Positions 1 to 6,214 of a stretch of 13,615 bases of DNA are shown piece by piece (the first letter of the stretch is position 1; the number at the start of each line of letters is the position of its first letter). The stretch covers positions 1 through 13,615 of the forward strand of contig SYGQ01000117.1 in the NCBI GenBank assembly GCA_005799475.1, in the 5' to 3' direction. The position numbers and the translations under genes are program-made. The DNA is from Planctomycetia bacterium (GTDB lineage: Bacteria > Planctomycetota > Phycisphaerae > Phycisphaerales > SM1A02). Under the pieces are notes generated by a model. The model did no database searches. It was given only the letters and a program-made list of their open reading frames with translations, and was not told the origin of the DNA.

Positions 1-507
1 GATCATCTCTTGGATGACGACGGTCTTGCCCACGCCGGCGCCGCCGAGGAGTCCGATCTTTCCGCCACGAACGAACGGGCAGAGGAGATCAATCACCTTG
101 ATGCCTGTCGCGAGGATTTCGGTCTTGGGATTGAGTGTGACGAACTCGGGCGGATCGCGGTGGATGGGCGCGTAGGTCGTGGCATTCACGGGGCCGCGTT
201 CGTCGACGGGCTGACCCAGGAGATTGAAGACGCGGCCGAGCACGGCCTCGCCCACGGGCACTTTCAGCGACGACCCTGTGTCTTGGCATCCGTCGCCACG
301 GCGCACGCCGTCGGTGGATGCGAGCGCAACGCAGCGGACCTCGCCGCCGCCGAGGTGCTTTGCGACCTCCCCCATGAGCATCGTCTTCACGCCGCGGAAG
401 TCGAAGTCGACCTTCACCGCGTTGTAGATTTCAGGAAGCGCGTCCTCGGGAAACTGCGCGTCGAAGGTCGAACCGATGACTTGGGTGATCGTGCCTGTGG
501 CGGCCAT
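1..507 (-). CDS. atpD: F1F0 ATP synthase subunit beta, N-terminal part (cut by window edge)
   Basis: This is the catalytic beta subunit of the F1 sector, which makes ATP on the cytoplasmic face of the membrane. Only the first 169 codons are in the window. The start reads MAATGTITQVIGSTFDAQFP, followed by the N-terminal beta-barrel, the STDGVRRG and VPVGEAVLGRVFN segments, PIHRDPPEF, ATGIKVIDLL and the Walker A P-loop GGAGVGKT near residue 160. These segments fit the ordinary F-type beta subunit better than the alternative N-type. The ATG at 505-507 is the natural start for the family; GAGAG lies about 5 bases upstream as a weak ribosome binding site. The gene lies downstream of manA rather than after atpA and atpG, so the usual atp order is broken here. 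Family assignment is very secure. Confidence 0.97.
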   Translation of the reverse strand, partial: MAATGTITQVIGSTFDAQFPEDALPEIYNAVKVDFDFRGVKTMLMGEVAKHLGGGEVRCVALASTDGVRRGDGCQDTGSSLKVPVGEAVLGRVFNLLGQPVDERGPVNATTYAPIHRDPPEFVTLNPKTEILATGIKVIDLLCPFVRGGKIGLLGGAGVGKTVVIQEMI

Positions 508-553
508 GGTGCTCTCGTGTTTCGGGGCTTTCCGGGCGGAAAATGGGCTTAGC

Positions 554-582
554 AGGATACCGCGCCACCGCCAATGTGTCCA
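554..582 (-). promoter_or_regulatory. Candidate sigma-70 promoter for atpD
   Basis: Read on the minus strand, TGGACA (577-582) matches the -35 consensus at 5 of 6 positions. TATCCT (554-559) matches the -10 consensus at 4 of 6. The spacer is exactly 17 bases. Transcription would start near 547, giving an untranslated leader of about 40 bases before the atpD ATG. It lies in the 79-base gap after the manA stop, where an independent atpD promoter would be expected. This is pattern matching only. Confidence 0.4.
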
Positions 583-586
583 AGGG

Positions 587-1645
587 CTAGGAGATGCGTC
601 GGCCGACGCTGGAATCCGCCCCCGCGACGCTGTCCCCAGGCTGCGCCACCAGCAGTCTCGCGCCGCGCTCAGTCGTGATGCGCACAGCGTCGCCGTCGGC
701 CCACTGCACAAAGGTGCCCCCGAATCGCACGACCGAGGAGAGTCCCGAAGCGCTGGCGGCCCCTGCGACCACTGTCACGACCCTCGGAACTCCGCGGCAA
801 GTCATGGTGGCCTCCGCGTCGGCACCGAGTGTCCATACCTCTCCGTCGAACGCCGGGCACGACGACACCGGATCGACGCGCACGAGTCCGGCGGGAACCG
901 CGTCGTGCAGTTCGACGCGGCGAATCGGCTCGCAGTGAGAATCCGCGGGCAGGCGCATGGCCGCCAGCGCGTCGTCGAGGTGCAAAGGCCGTGTCGTGTC
1001 TCGTCGGCCCCAGTCCCAGACGCGGTAGGTGGTGTCGCTCGGCGTTTGGATCTCGGCAACGAGGAGCCCGGCGCCAAGCGCGTGGCAGGTGCCGCTTTCG
1101 AGGAAGACGGCGTCTCCAACTGTCACTTCGTGCGCCTCAAGGAGTTCGACGAGAGCGCCAGACCGAGCTCGCTCGACCACCTGCGCACTTGTGGTGCCGG
1201 GCTTGAATCCACGGTAGATACGCGCTCCCGGGGAACTGTCAAGGATCAGCCACGCTTCGTCCTTTGGGTCGGCCGCGTCTCGTGTGGCCCACCTCCGCGG
1301 GTGCACTTGCACGGAGAGGTTTTCCCGAGCGTCAAGCAGCTTCAGCATGAGGGGGAAAGTGTTGCCGGGTGATGGGGGCGCCCGTCCTAGGAGGTCCCCT
1401 CGGGTGCTCGGATCCGCGATGAGGTCGTGCAGCGACTTGCCCGAATGAGAGCCTTCGGCGATGAGAGTCCGATCCGCACCATCGGACTGTGCGAGGTCGC
1501 AGAGGAGCCACGCCTCACCGATTGGCGCCGCTGGCACCACGGCATCCGGGTGCGCGAGCGCGCGCAACTCTGAGCCGCCCCACGACCTCGCCTTGAAGAG
1601 CGGCGCGATCCGCAAGGGGCCGCGCGTTGCCCCCGCGAAACTCAT
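587..1645 (-). CDS. manA: Mannose-6-phosphate isomerase, type I (cupin)
   Basis: A 352-residue zinc enzyme interconverting mannose 6-phosphate and fructose 6-phosphate in the cytoplasm, supplying mannose for GDP-mannose and surface glycans or allowing mannose use. The short, Bacillus-like type I form is recognisable from KLLDARENLSVQVHP (about 102-116; zinc ligands Gln113 and His115), KDEAW (Glu130), ESGTCHALGAG (His188) and EIQTPSDTTYRVWDWGR (199-214), which carries the conserved Arg. All expected metal ligands are present. The ATG at 1643-1645 overlaps the TGA of the upstream FabZ-like gene as ATGA, so the two are probably translationally coupled. No kinase or GDP-mannose gene lies nearby to show which direction the enzyme serves. 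The assignment is secure at family level; the physiological substrate is inferred. Confidence 0.93.
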   Translation of the reverse strand: MSFAGATRGPLRIAPLFKARSWGGSELRALAHPDAVVPAAPIGEAWLLCDLAQSDGADRTLIAEGSHSGKSLHDLIADPSTRGDLLGRAPPSPGNTFPLMLKLLDARENLSVQVHPRRWATRDAADPKDEAWLILDSSPGARIYRGFKPGTTSAQVVERARSGALVELLEAHEVTVGDAVFLESGTCHALGAGLLVAEIQTPSDTTYRVWDWGRRDTTRPLHLDDALAAMRLPADSHCEPIRRVELHDAVPAGLVRVDPVSSCPAFDGEVWTLGADAEATMTCRGVPRVVTVVAGAASASGLSSVVRFGGTFVQWADGDAVRITTERGARLLVAQPGDSVAGADSSVGRRIS

Positions 1646-2115
1646 ATGGCCATGCCCGTGATCGAGGCCTCAAACACGAGCTTCCCGTTGACGAGTCCTT
1701 GAGCCTGACTGATGAACCGTCGTCGGTTGAATTCGATTTCAGAAGTGAGGATGATGAAGGAGTCGCCCGGGACGACCGTGCCGCGGAAGACGACATTGTC
1801 GCACCGAGTGAATCCAAGGAACCCTTTTGTCCTCCCGAGGCGCGTGTGAGCCACGCTGCAAAGTTGTGCAGCGGCCTCGATCATGAGCACCCCGGGAAAA
1901 AGCGGACGGCCTGGGATATGGCCTTCGACCCAGAACTCGTCGTGACGTATCTTCCTCTCGCCAAGGCACTTGGTGCCGTTTTCGCTGAACCAAATCACCC
2001 GATCCAGCATTCGCATGTGGCCGGATTGTGGGAGGTACTTGTCGATGCCGGCCTTGTCGCATGCGGTCGTCGAGAAGTCGATCCCGTCGATATCGAAGAT
2101 GAGGGTGGATGCCAT
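1642..2115 (-). CDS. FabZ-like 3-hydroxyacyl-ACP dehydratase (hot-dog fold)
   Basis: A 157-residue single hot-dog domain of the FabZ family, which dehydrates 3-hydroxyacyl-ACP in fatty-acid elongation. The core GHIPGRPLFPGVLMIEAAAQ holds the catalytic pair His66 and Glu80, with the same 14-residue spacing as FabZ. Upstream, the segment IDKYLPQSGHMRMLDRV replaces the usual LPHRYPFLLVDRV, so this is a diverged member. It may be a lineage-specific paralog rather than the main FabZ, and I leave the symbol blank. I chose the ATG at 2113-2115 because the alternative start at 2175 would run the gene across the promoter and ribosome binding site of the divergent histone-like gene. An AGAGG sits about 5 bases before the chosen ATG. 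Its TGA overlaps the manA ATG, so it leads a two-gene operon. Confidence 0.88.
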   Translation of the reverse strand: MASTLIFDIDGIDFSTTACDKAGIDKYLPQSGHMRMLDRVIWFSENGTKCLGERKIRHDEFWVEGHIPGRPLFPGVLMIEAAAQLCSVAHTRLGRTKGFLGFTRCDNVVFRGTVVPGDSFIILTSEIEFNRRRFISQAQGLVNGKLVFEASITGMAI

Positions 2116-2147
2116 GAGACCCTCTATTTCAGCGAAAGGATGCGGTT

Positions 2148-2156
2148 TGCTACTAT
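2148..2156 (+). promoter_or_regulatory. Candidate extended -10 promoter of the histone-like gene
   Basis: TG at 2148-2149, one base, then TACTAT at 2151-2156 (4 of 6 to the -10 consensus) form an extended -10 element. No good -35 is visible 16-18 bases upstream, which extended -10 promoters tolerate. Transcription would start near 2163, just ahead of the AGGAGG at 2167-2172, giving a leader of about 20 bases. The element lies in the 66-base gap between divergent starts. Confidence 0.35.
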
Positions 2157-2181
2157 CGTGCGCAGCAGGAGGCAATCATCC

Positions 2182-2370
2182 ATGATCATGCAATCTTACG
2201 AGAAGCTCATGGCCGCCGTGACGGCCGCGCGTGAGGACCTCGAAAAGGCCGCCGGTGGCAATCGCGCGGCGGGAACCCGTGCGCGCAAGGCAATGCAGGC
2301 TGTTCGTTCTGCAGCGCAGGATGTGCGAGTCGCCATTCTCGGCGCTCGCGATACGCCTCCCGCGGCGTAG
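2182..2370 (+). CDS. Small histone H1-like (Hc1-family) DNA-binding protein
   Basis: A 62-residue protein resembling the bacterial histone H1-like Hc1 family, which is thought to bind and compact DNA. The diagnostic segment is GGNRAAGTRARKAMQ (25-39), followed by VRSAAQDVRVAILGAR; family members typically have GNKAAGTR-(A/V/I)-RK then AQ(D/E)-(I/V/L)-R. The N-terminal half (SYEKLMAAVTAAREDLEKA) should form a helix. Unlike the chlamydial protein it has no long Lys/Ala-rich tail, so DNA binding would rest on the arginine-rich second helix. AGGAGG at 2167-2172, nine bases before the ATG at 2182, is the strongest ribosome binding site in the window; a second ATG at 2188 is too far from it. The gene stands alone between oppositely oriented operons. 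DNA-binding function is inferred from the family. Confidence 0.82.
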   Translation: MIMQSYEKLMAAVTAAREDLEKAAGGNRAAGTRARKAMQAVRSAAQDVRVAILGARDTPPAA

Positions 2371-2414
2371 GCAAGACGACAGGCCCGCCAAACGGTGCCG
2401 GATTGGAATGTGCT

Positions 2415-2443
2415 TGCGCGGTCGCGAATTCGCGTGCCGCGCA
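2415..2443. terminator. Hairpin between convergent genes, likely bidirectional terminator
   Basis: A 29-base dyad: an outer 7-bp GC-rich stem (TGCGCGG at 2415-2421 with CCGCGCA at 2437-2443), a small internal loop, an inner 4-bp CGCG stem and an AATT loop. It lies 44 bases after the stop of the plus-strand histone-like gene and three bases beyond the stop of the minus-strand isochorismatase-family gene. The tract after it on the plus strand is short (GTTTC) and there is no real U-run on the minus strand, so efficiency is uncertain. Confidence 0.55.
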
Positions 2444-2446
2444 GTT

Positions 2447-3019
2447 TCATGCCTGCGGCCCGATGATCGACTTCGCGAACGGCAGCATGGACTTGAACGA
2501 GGGGTGCTCGCAGGAACCCATCAGTTCATAGAGAGCCGATACCGCCCCGGTGGGAATGCTTCCGGCTCTGGACATCCGCGCGAACGAGGGCTCGATTTGG
2601 TCCGGTTGTCCTGCCGAGACCGCGTCGGTGACATGGAATGTTTGGACGCCCGACGCACATGCGTCGAGCACCGTCTGGAGCACGCAGACATGAGCCTCAA
2701 TGCCGCACACGAGCAGCGTGCGCCTTCGCCACTGCGAGATTTGTTTGGAGACCGAATCCGTCAGTGCGCTGAAGCGCGACTTCTCAAACACCGGTGTGCC
2801 TGTCGGGAATGCCGACGCGATCGGCGCCACAGTGTGACCGAGTCCGCGCGAATACTGCTCGGTGGCGAGGATCGGGATGTTCAGCAGTGAGCAGCCCCTC
2901 ACGAGCGCGGCCACGCGGCGCACAAGGAGTTCATGTTCGTGGATCGTGCCGATGAGTCGATCCTGGACATCGACAACGAGGAGCGCGCACTCGTCCGGGA
3001 TGAGTCGCTGAATCGGCAT
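2447..3019 (-). CDS. Isochorismatase-family cysteine hydrolase
   Basis: A 190-residue cytoplasmic hydrolase of the isochorismatase/nicotinamidase superfamily. The catalytic triad is visible: Asp17 in LLVVDVQDRL, Lys80 in FEKSRFSA and Cys112 in CGIEAHVCVLQTVLD. The TEQYSRGLG and CGIEAHVC segments place it in the ISOC/YcaC-like branch of unknown substrate rather than with true isochorismatase or nicotinamidase, so no substrate is assigned. I start it at the ATG at 3017-3019; a longer frame reaching 3175 would overlap purB by 150 bases and begins with low-complexity sequence that does not match the family. It follows the purB stop by four bases and is the last gene of the phosphofructokinase operon. 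The terminator-like hairpin begins just after its TGA. Confidence 0.9.
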   Translation of the reverse strand: MPIQRLIPDECALLVVDVQDRLIGTIHEHELLVRRVAALVRGCSLLNIPILATEQYSRGLGHTVAPIASAFPTGTPVFEKSRFSALTDSVSKQISQWRRRTLLVCGIEAHVCVLQTVLDACASGVQTFHVTDAVSAGQPDQIEPSFARMSRAGSIPTGAVSALYELMGSCEHPSFKSMLPFAKSIIGPQA

Positions 3020-3023
3020 CGGG

Positions 3024-4469
3024 CTAGACCCTGAGTTCCGGTTCTCCGGCGATTGAGGGGCGATACCGGTCGCGCACGGGCTCGACGACCTGCACGACGA
3101 AGGCATCAGCCTGCTCGATGGATCGCCCGATGAATCCGGCCGCATCGAGTGCCTTGTCGAGGTCGATGCGCGCAAACATGGAATCGGTGGCGAGTCGCGT
3201 CAAGAGGTCGTTGGGTGCCCCTTCGCCCTTGATCTTCTGCGTCGCCGCCTTGGCGTGCGTGCGGAGCCGTTCGTGCGCCTCTTGGCGGTCGGCCCCATGG
3301 GCGACGGCGGCGAGCATGATCTCTTCGGTCGCGAGGAACGGGAGCTCCGCGGCGAGGCGCGTCCGGCACGCGTGCGGGTAGATGACGAGGCCGCCGGTCA
3401 CATTCGCCATGACCTCGAGCGCGCCGTCGAGCGCGAGGAACGACTCCGCGATCGAGAGTCGCCGATTGGAAGAGTCATCGAGTGTCCGCTCGAGCCACTG
3501 TGTCGAAGCGGTGTCGTAGGCGTTGTGCACCATCGAAATCACGAACCGCGCAAGCCCGGTGGCGCGCTCGCATCGCATGGGGTTGCGCTTGTACGGCATC
3601 GCACTTGATCCGATCTGATCGCTCTCGCACGGTTCATCGACTTCCCGCAGGTTGGCAAGGAGGCGGATGTCGTTGGCCGTCTTGTGGACCGCGCACGCTG
3701 CGACGGCGAGCGATGAGAGCATCTGCGCGTCCCAAAGGCGCGGATAGGTCTGGCTCGTGAGCGGCCATGTTCGTCCGGCTGGCCATCCGAGGAGCTCGAC
3801 GAAGCGTGCTTCGAGGCGGTCAACCTTCGCCGAGTCGCCCCCGCACAGAGCGAGGAACGATGCTTGAGTTCCGGTTGCACCTCGGAGGCCGCGCAGGCGG
3901 AGCCCGTCGCGTCGCGACTCCACCTCGTGGAGCGCGACGGCGAACTCTTGTCCCCAGAGCGCGGCACGGCGGCCCACGGTCAGCGGCTGGGCGGGCTGGA
4001 AGTGAGTGAACCCGAGGCACGGCTCGCTTCGCCAGGAGGTCGCGAGCGTCCCGAGGCGGTCGATCACCCGTGCGAGGCGCCGTGCCACGAGGTCGAGCGC
4101 CGCCCATTGGGTGAGCGCATCCGCATTGCAGACGACATCCTGACTCGTCGCACCCAGATGGATGATGCCACGCGCCGCAGGAGCTTGGTCGCCGAGCGTG
4201 TGCACATGCGCCATGACATCGTGACGGAGCCGCTGTTCGTGCGCGGCCGCTGCGGGAAGGTCGATCGCGTCAAGCACGCGCTCGATGGCATCGACTTGGG
4301 CCTGCGTGGGTCCAAGCGACAGCTCCATCTGGGCCTTCGCGAGGGCGAGCCAGACGCGGCGCCAATTCGAGAACCGAGTGTGGTCGCTCCAGATTCCACG
4401 CATTGCCGCCGACGCGTTGCGGGTCTCGAGTGCCGACCGGTAGGCATGGCTCGCGGGGGTGCTCGTCAC
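3024..4469 (-). CDS. purB: Adenylosuccinate lyase, long eukaryote-like class
   Basis: A 481-residue enzyme of the fumarase/aspartase superfamily that cleaves SAICAR and adenylosuccinate, releasing fumarate, in two steps of purine synthesis. Visible motifs are RHDVMAHVH (82-90), HLGATSQD (104-111), THFQPAQPLTVGRR (155-168), GTQASF (200-205) and the signature GSSAMPYKRNPMRCE (287-301) with the catalytic Ser. The STQWLERTLDDSSNRR and ELPFLATE segments and the overall length resemble the vertebrate enzyme (about 480 residues) more than the 430-455-residue bacterial forms. The start is a GTG at 4467-4469, overlapping the plsY TGA as GTGA, so translation is probably coupled. No other pur gene lies nearby. 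Function is very secure. Confidence 0.97.
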   Translation of the reverse strand: MTSTPASHAYRSALETRNASAAMRGIWSDHTRFSNWRRVWLALAKAQMELSLGPTQAQVDAIERVLDAIDLPAAAAHEQRLRHDVMAHVHTLGDQAPAARGIIHLGATSQDVVCNADALTQWAALDLVARRLARVIDRLGTLATSWRSEPCLGFTHFQPAQPLTVGRRAALWGQEFAVALHEVESRRDGLRLRGLRGATGTQASFLALCGGDSAKVDRLEARFVELLGWPAGRTWPLTSQTYPRLWDAQMLSSLAVAACAVHKTANDIRLLANLREVDEPCESDQIGSSAMPYKRNPMRCERATGLARFVISMVHNAYDTASTQWLERTLDDSSNRRLSIAESFLALDGALEVMANVTGGLVIYPHACRTRLAAELPFLATEEIMLAAVAHGADRQEAHERLRTHAKAATQKIKGEGAPNDLLTRLATDSMFARIDLDKALDAAGFIGRSIEQADAFVVQVVEPVRDRYRPSIAGEPELRV

Positions 4470-5161
4470 GATGCCACTGTAGCGGAGTCGGGCCGTCGCG
4501 ATTGCCCCACGCGCGGCTCCGTGCCCGCCATCAGCCGCGTGATGTTGGCGCGATGTTTCCAGATCACGAGAGCGCCGAGGAGGGCGCTGGCAATGAGGAG
4601 TGACAGCCCTGAGCGCACGCGCCCAATCGAGCCGTCATCAATGGGCCACGCCGCGTACGCGGCATAGAAGAAGGGCAGGGAGCCCGCGGCCACGATCGAT
4701 GCGAGCGAGACAAAGCGGAACGCGGCAAGGAGCGCGATCCAGACCGCGAGGGCCGAGAGCGACGCGAACGACATTGAGGGCCACATCGCAACGAGCGCGC
4801 CGAAACTTGTGGCAACCCCTTTGCCTCCCTTGAAGCCGACCCACGGGGAATACACATGCCCCAGAATCGCTCCGGCGCCGACAAGCGGCGCGAGCCAGTG
4901 CCTTACGGGATCCGCGGCATCGGCGCCTTCAGAGGCAAGTGCGATGACACTGATGACGGGGATCGCTCCCTTGAGGGCGTCGAGTCCGAAGCAGAGAAAG
5001 CCGATCCGACGCCCGAGCACCCGGCCGACATTTGTCGCGCCGATGTTCTTCGAGCCCACCGTGCGCACATCGATACCGCGCAGGCGCCCGATGATGAGTC
5101 CGAACGGAATGCTGCCAACCACGAACGCGCTTGCGATCGCAACGAGCCAGAGGGGGATCAT
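4466..5161 (-). CDS. plsY: Acyl-phosphate:glycerol-3-phosphate acyltransferase
   Basis: A 231-residue integral membrane enzyme that transfers an acyl group from acyl-phosphate to glycerol 3-phosphate, the first committed step of phospholipid synthesis. All PlsY motifs are present: GSIPFGLIIGR at 16-26, GSKNIGATNVGR at 36-47 (phosphate-binding loop) and GHVYSPWVGFKGGKGVAT at 101-118. The terminal IWKHRANITRLMAGTE is also typical. At least five hydrophobic segments fit the usual topology. It is about 30 residues longer than many PlsY proteins, through a polar tail and a longer fourth/fifth membrane region. The acyl-phosphate maker PlsX is not in the window. The ATG at 5159-5161 lies 12 bases after the glycosyltransferase stop, and its own stop overlaps the purB start. 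Confidence 0.97.
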   Translation of the reverse strand: MIPLWLVAIASAFVVGSIPFGLIIGRLRGIDVRTVGSKNIGATNVGRVLGRRIGFLCFGLDALKGAIPVISVIALASEGADAADPVRHWLAPLVGAGAILGHVYSPWVGFKGGKGVATSFGALVAMWPSMSFASLSALAVWIALLAAFRFVSLASIVAAGSLPFFYAAYAAWPIDDGSIGRVRSGLSLLIASALLGALVIWKHRANITRLMAGTEPRVGQSRRPDSATVAS

Positions 5162-5173
5162 CGGGCGGCGATC

Positions 5174-6214
5174 CTAGCCCCGCGCCGAGGTTCGCATCAC
5201 AAGAGCGATCCCTGCATGGCTGGCGTCGGCCGCCGTGATGCGGTCGATGGCGCAGAGTGTTTTGCGGTCGTCCGCGCACTCCGATTCGATGAGAAACGGC
5301 TCGGCGATGAGGCGTCGCTCCAGCGGGTAGTCGCTCGGTGTCCACCGATGGTCGGTCGGGCCGAAGAGCGTGAGACACGGCGTGGCCAGCGCCGCGGCCA
5401 TATGGCTCGGTCCAGTGTCGTTCGTGATGAGCAGGCGCGTGCGCTCGAGGACTCCCTTGAGCGTTGCGAGCGTGATACCTCCGGCGCACAGGTCGAGAGC
5501 GTTGCAAGCGCGCGCGACTTCGGCGCAGAGCGGGGCTTCGCTGGGTGAACCCGTCACGGCGATGCGTTCGCGAGCAAGGCCATCGAGACCCGACTCGGCG
5601 ATGGCGAGCGCGGCCCGTGCGAACTGCGCCGGCGCCCAGCGCTTGTCGGTGCGGATGGCTCCGGGGTTGATGAGGATCCAATCGCGTCGTGGTGGTGCGC
5701 CGGGTCCCGATCGCAGCATCTTTGCCGCGTCCTCGCGTTCTTGGCCGGTCACCGTGAGTTCGGGCGGTCCGCTTGCCGATCCGGTGCCGAGCCACTCGCC
5801 GACAATTCTGCCGTAAACGGCGGCGGCCGTGCGCAATCCCTTCGGATCGCTGATCGCCGTTGTGAGGAGCCACGACCGGCCGTCTCGAGCGGTTCCGGCG
5901 CGTTCTCGCGCGCCCGTAAGGCGCGCAGCGAGGGCACTGCGGAACGAGTTGGGCAGGACGAGCGCCGCGTCGAACCTCCGAGCTCGCAGCGCGAGGATCT
6001 CGCGCAGTCCTGAGGGGCCACGCATCGCGCCCCCGACGAAGGTGTCGATCGACGCGAGGCCGTGTGCGAGGGGCGCGAGCTGGGGACGCCCGAAGGCCAC
6101 GATCATGGCACTCGGGCAATTCGCTCTGAGGTGGCGAAGCGATGGCGTCGCCATACAGAAGTCGCCCACCCACGAGGGCATGATGACAAGAATCGATTTG
6201 AGGTCTTTCCTCAC
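5174..6214 (-). CDS. Glycosyltransferase family 9, heptosyltransferase II-like
   Basis: A 346-residue GT-B glycosyltransferase of family 9, which in Gram-negative bacteria adds ADP-heptose to the lipopolysaccharide inner core at the cytoplasmic face of the inner membrane. The N-terminal ILVIMPSWVGDFCMATPSLR (8-27) is the family's acceptor-domain start. PGAIRTDKRWAPAQFA (184-199) and ITNDTGPSHMAAALATPCLTLFG (263-285) form the nucleotide-sugar domain. It resembles WaaF most, but acceptor and donor cannot be read from sequence, so I give no symbol. The start is a GTG at 6212-6214 overlapping the TGA of the GmhB-like gene as GTGA, tying it translationally to a possible heptose phosphatase. That pairing supports a heptose role. 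Confidence 0.9.
   Translation of the reverse strand: MRKDLKSILVIMPSWVGDFCMATPSLRHLRANCPSAMIVAFGRPQLAPLAHGLASIDTFVGGAMRGPSGLREILALRARRFDAALVLPNSFRSALAARLTGARERAGTARDGRSWLLTTAISDPKGLRTAAAVYGRIVGEWLGTGSASGPPELTVTGQEREDAAKMLRSGPGAPPRRDWILINPGAIRTDKRWAPAQFARAALAIAESGLDGLARERIAVTGSPSEAPLCAEVARACNALDLCAGGITLATLKGVLERTRLLITNDTGPSHMAAALATPCLTLFGPTDHRWTPSDYPLERRLIAEPFLIESECADDRKTLCAIDRITAADASHAGIALVMRTSARG

Noticed and set aside
1..507. atpD as the first gene of an N-type (sodium) ATPase operon, where atpD does come first
   Set aside because: The visible N-terminus has the STDGVRRG and VPVGEAVLGRVFN features of ordinary F-type beta subunits. Flanking genes are out of view, so this is rejected only provisionally.
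529..542. A TTTCCG/CGGAAA dyad with a 2-base spacer upstream of atpD, possibly an operator
   Set aside because: Six-base arms at a fixed spacing are expected about three times by chance in this much sequence, and nothing else marks it as a regulatory site.
476..1372. A long plus-strand open frame opposite manA
   Set aside because: It lies antisense to a clear manA, is rich in Arg, Ser and His as expected from out-of-frame high-GC DNA, and resembles no family. The same holds for other long antisense frames, such as those at 3864-4667 and 7200-8078.
1642..2175. An upstream start for the FabZ-like gene at 2175
   Set aside because: It would cover the promoter and ribosome binding site of the divergent gene, and the added 20 residues do not match the family; the ATG at 2115 has an AGAGG before it.
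2447..3175. A longer start for the isochorismatase-family gene at 3175
   Set aside because: The extra 52 residues are low-complexity, overlap purB by about 150 bases and precede the normal family N-terminus MPIQRLIPDECALLVVD.
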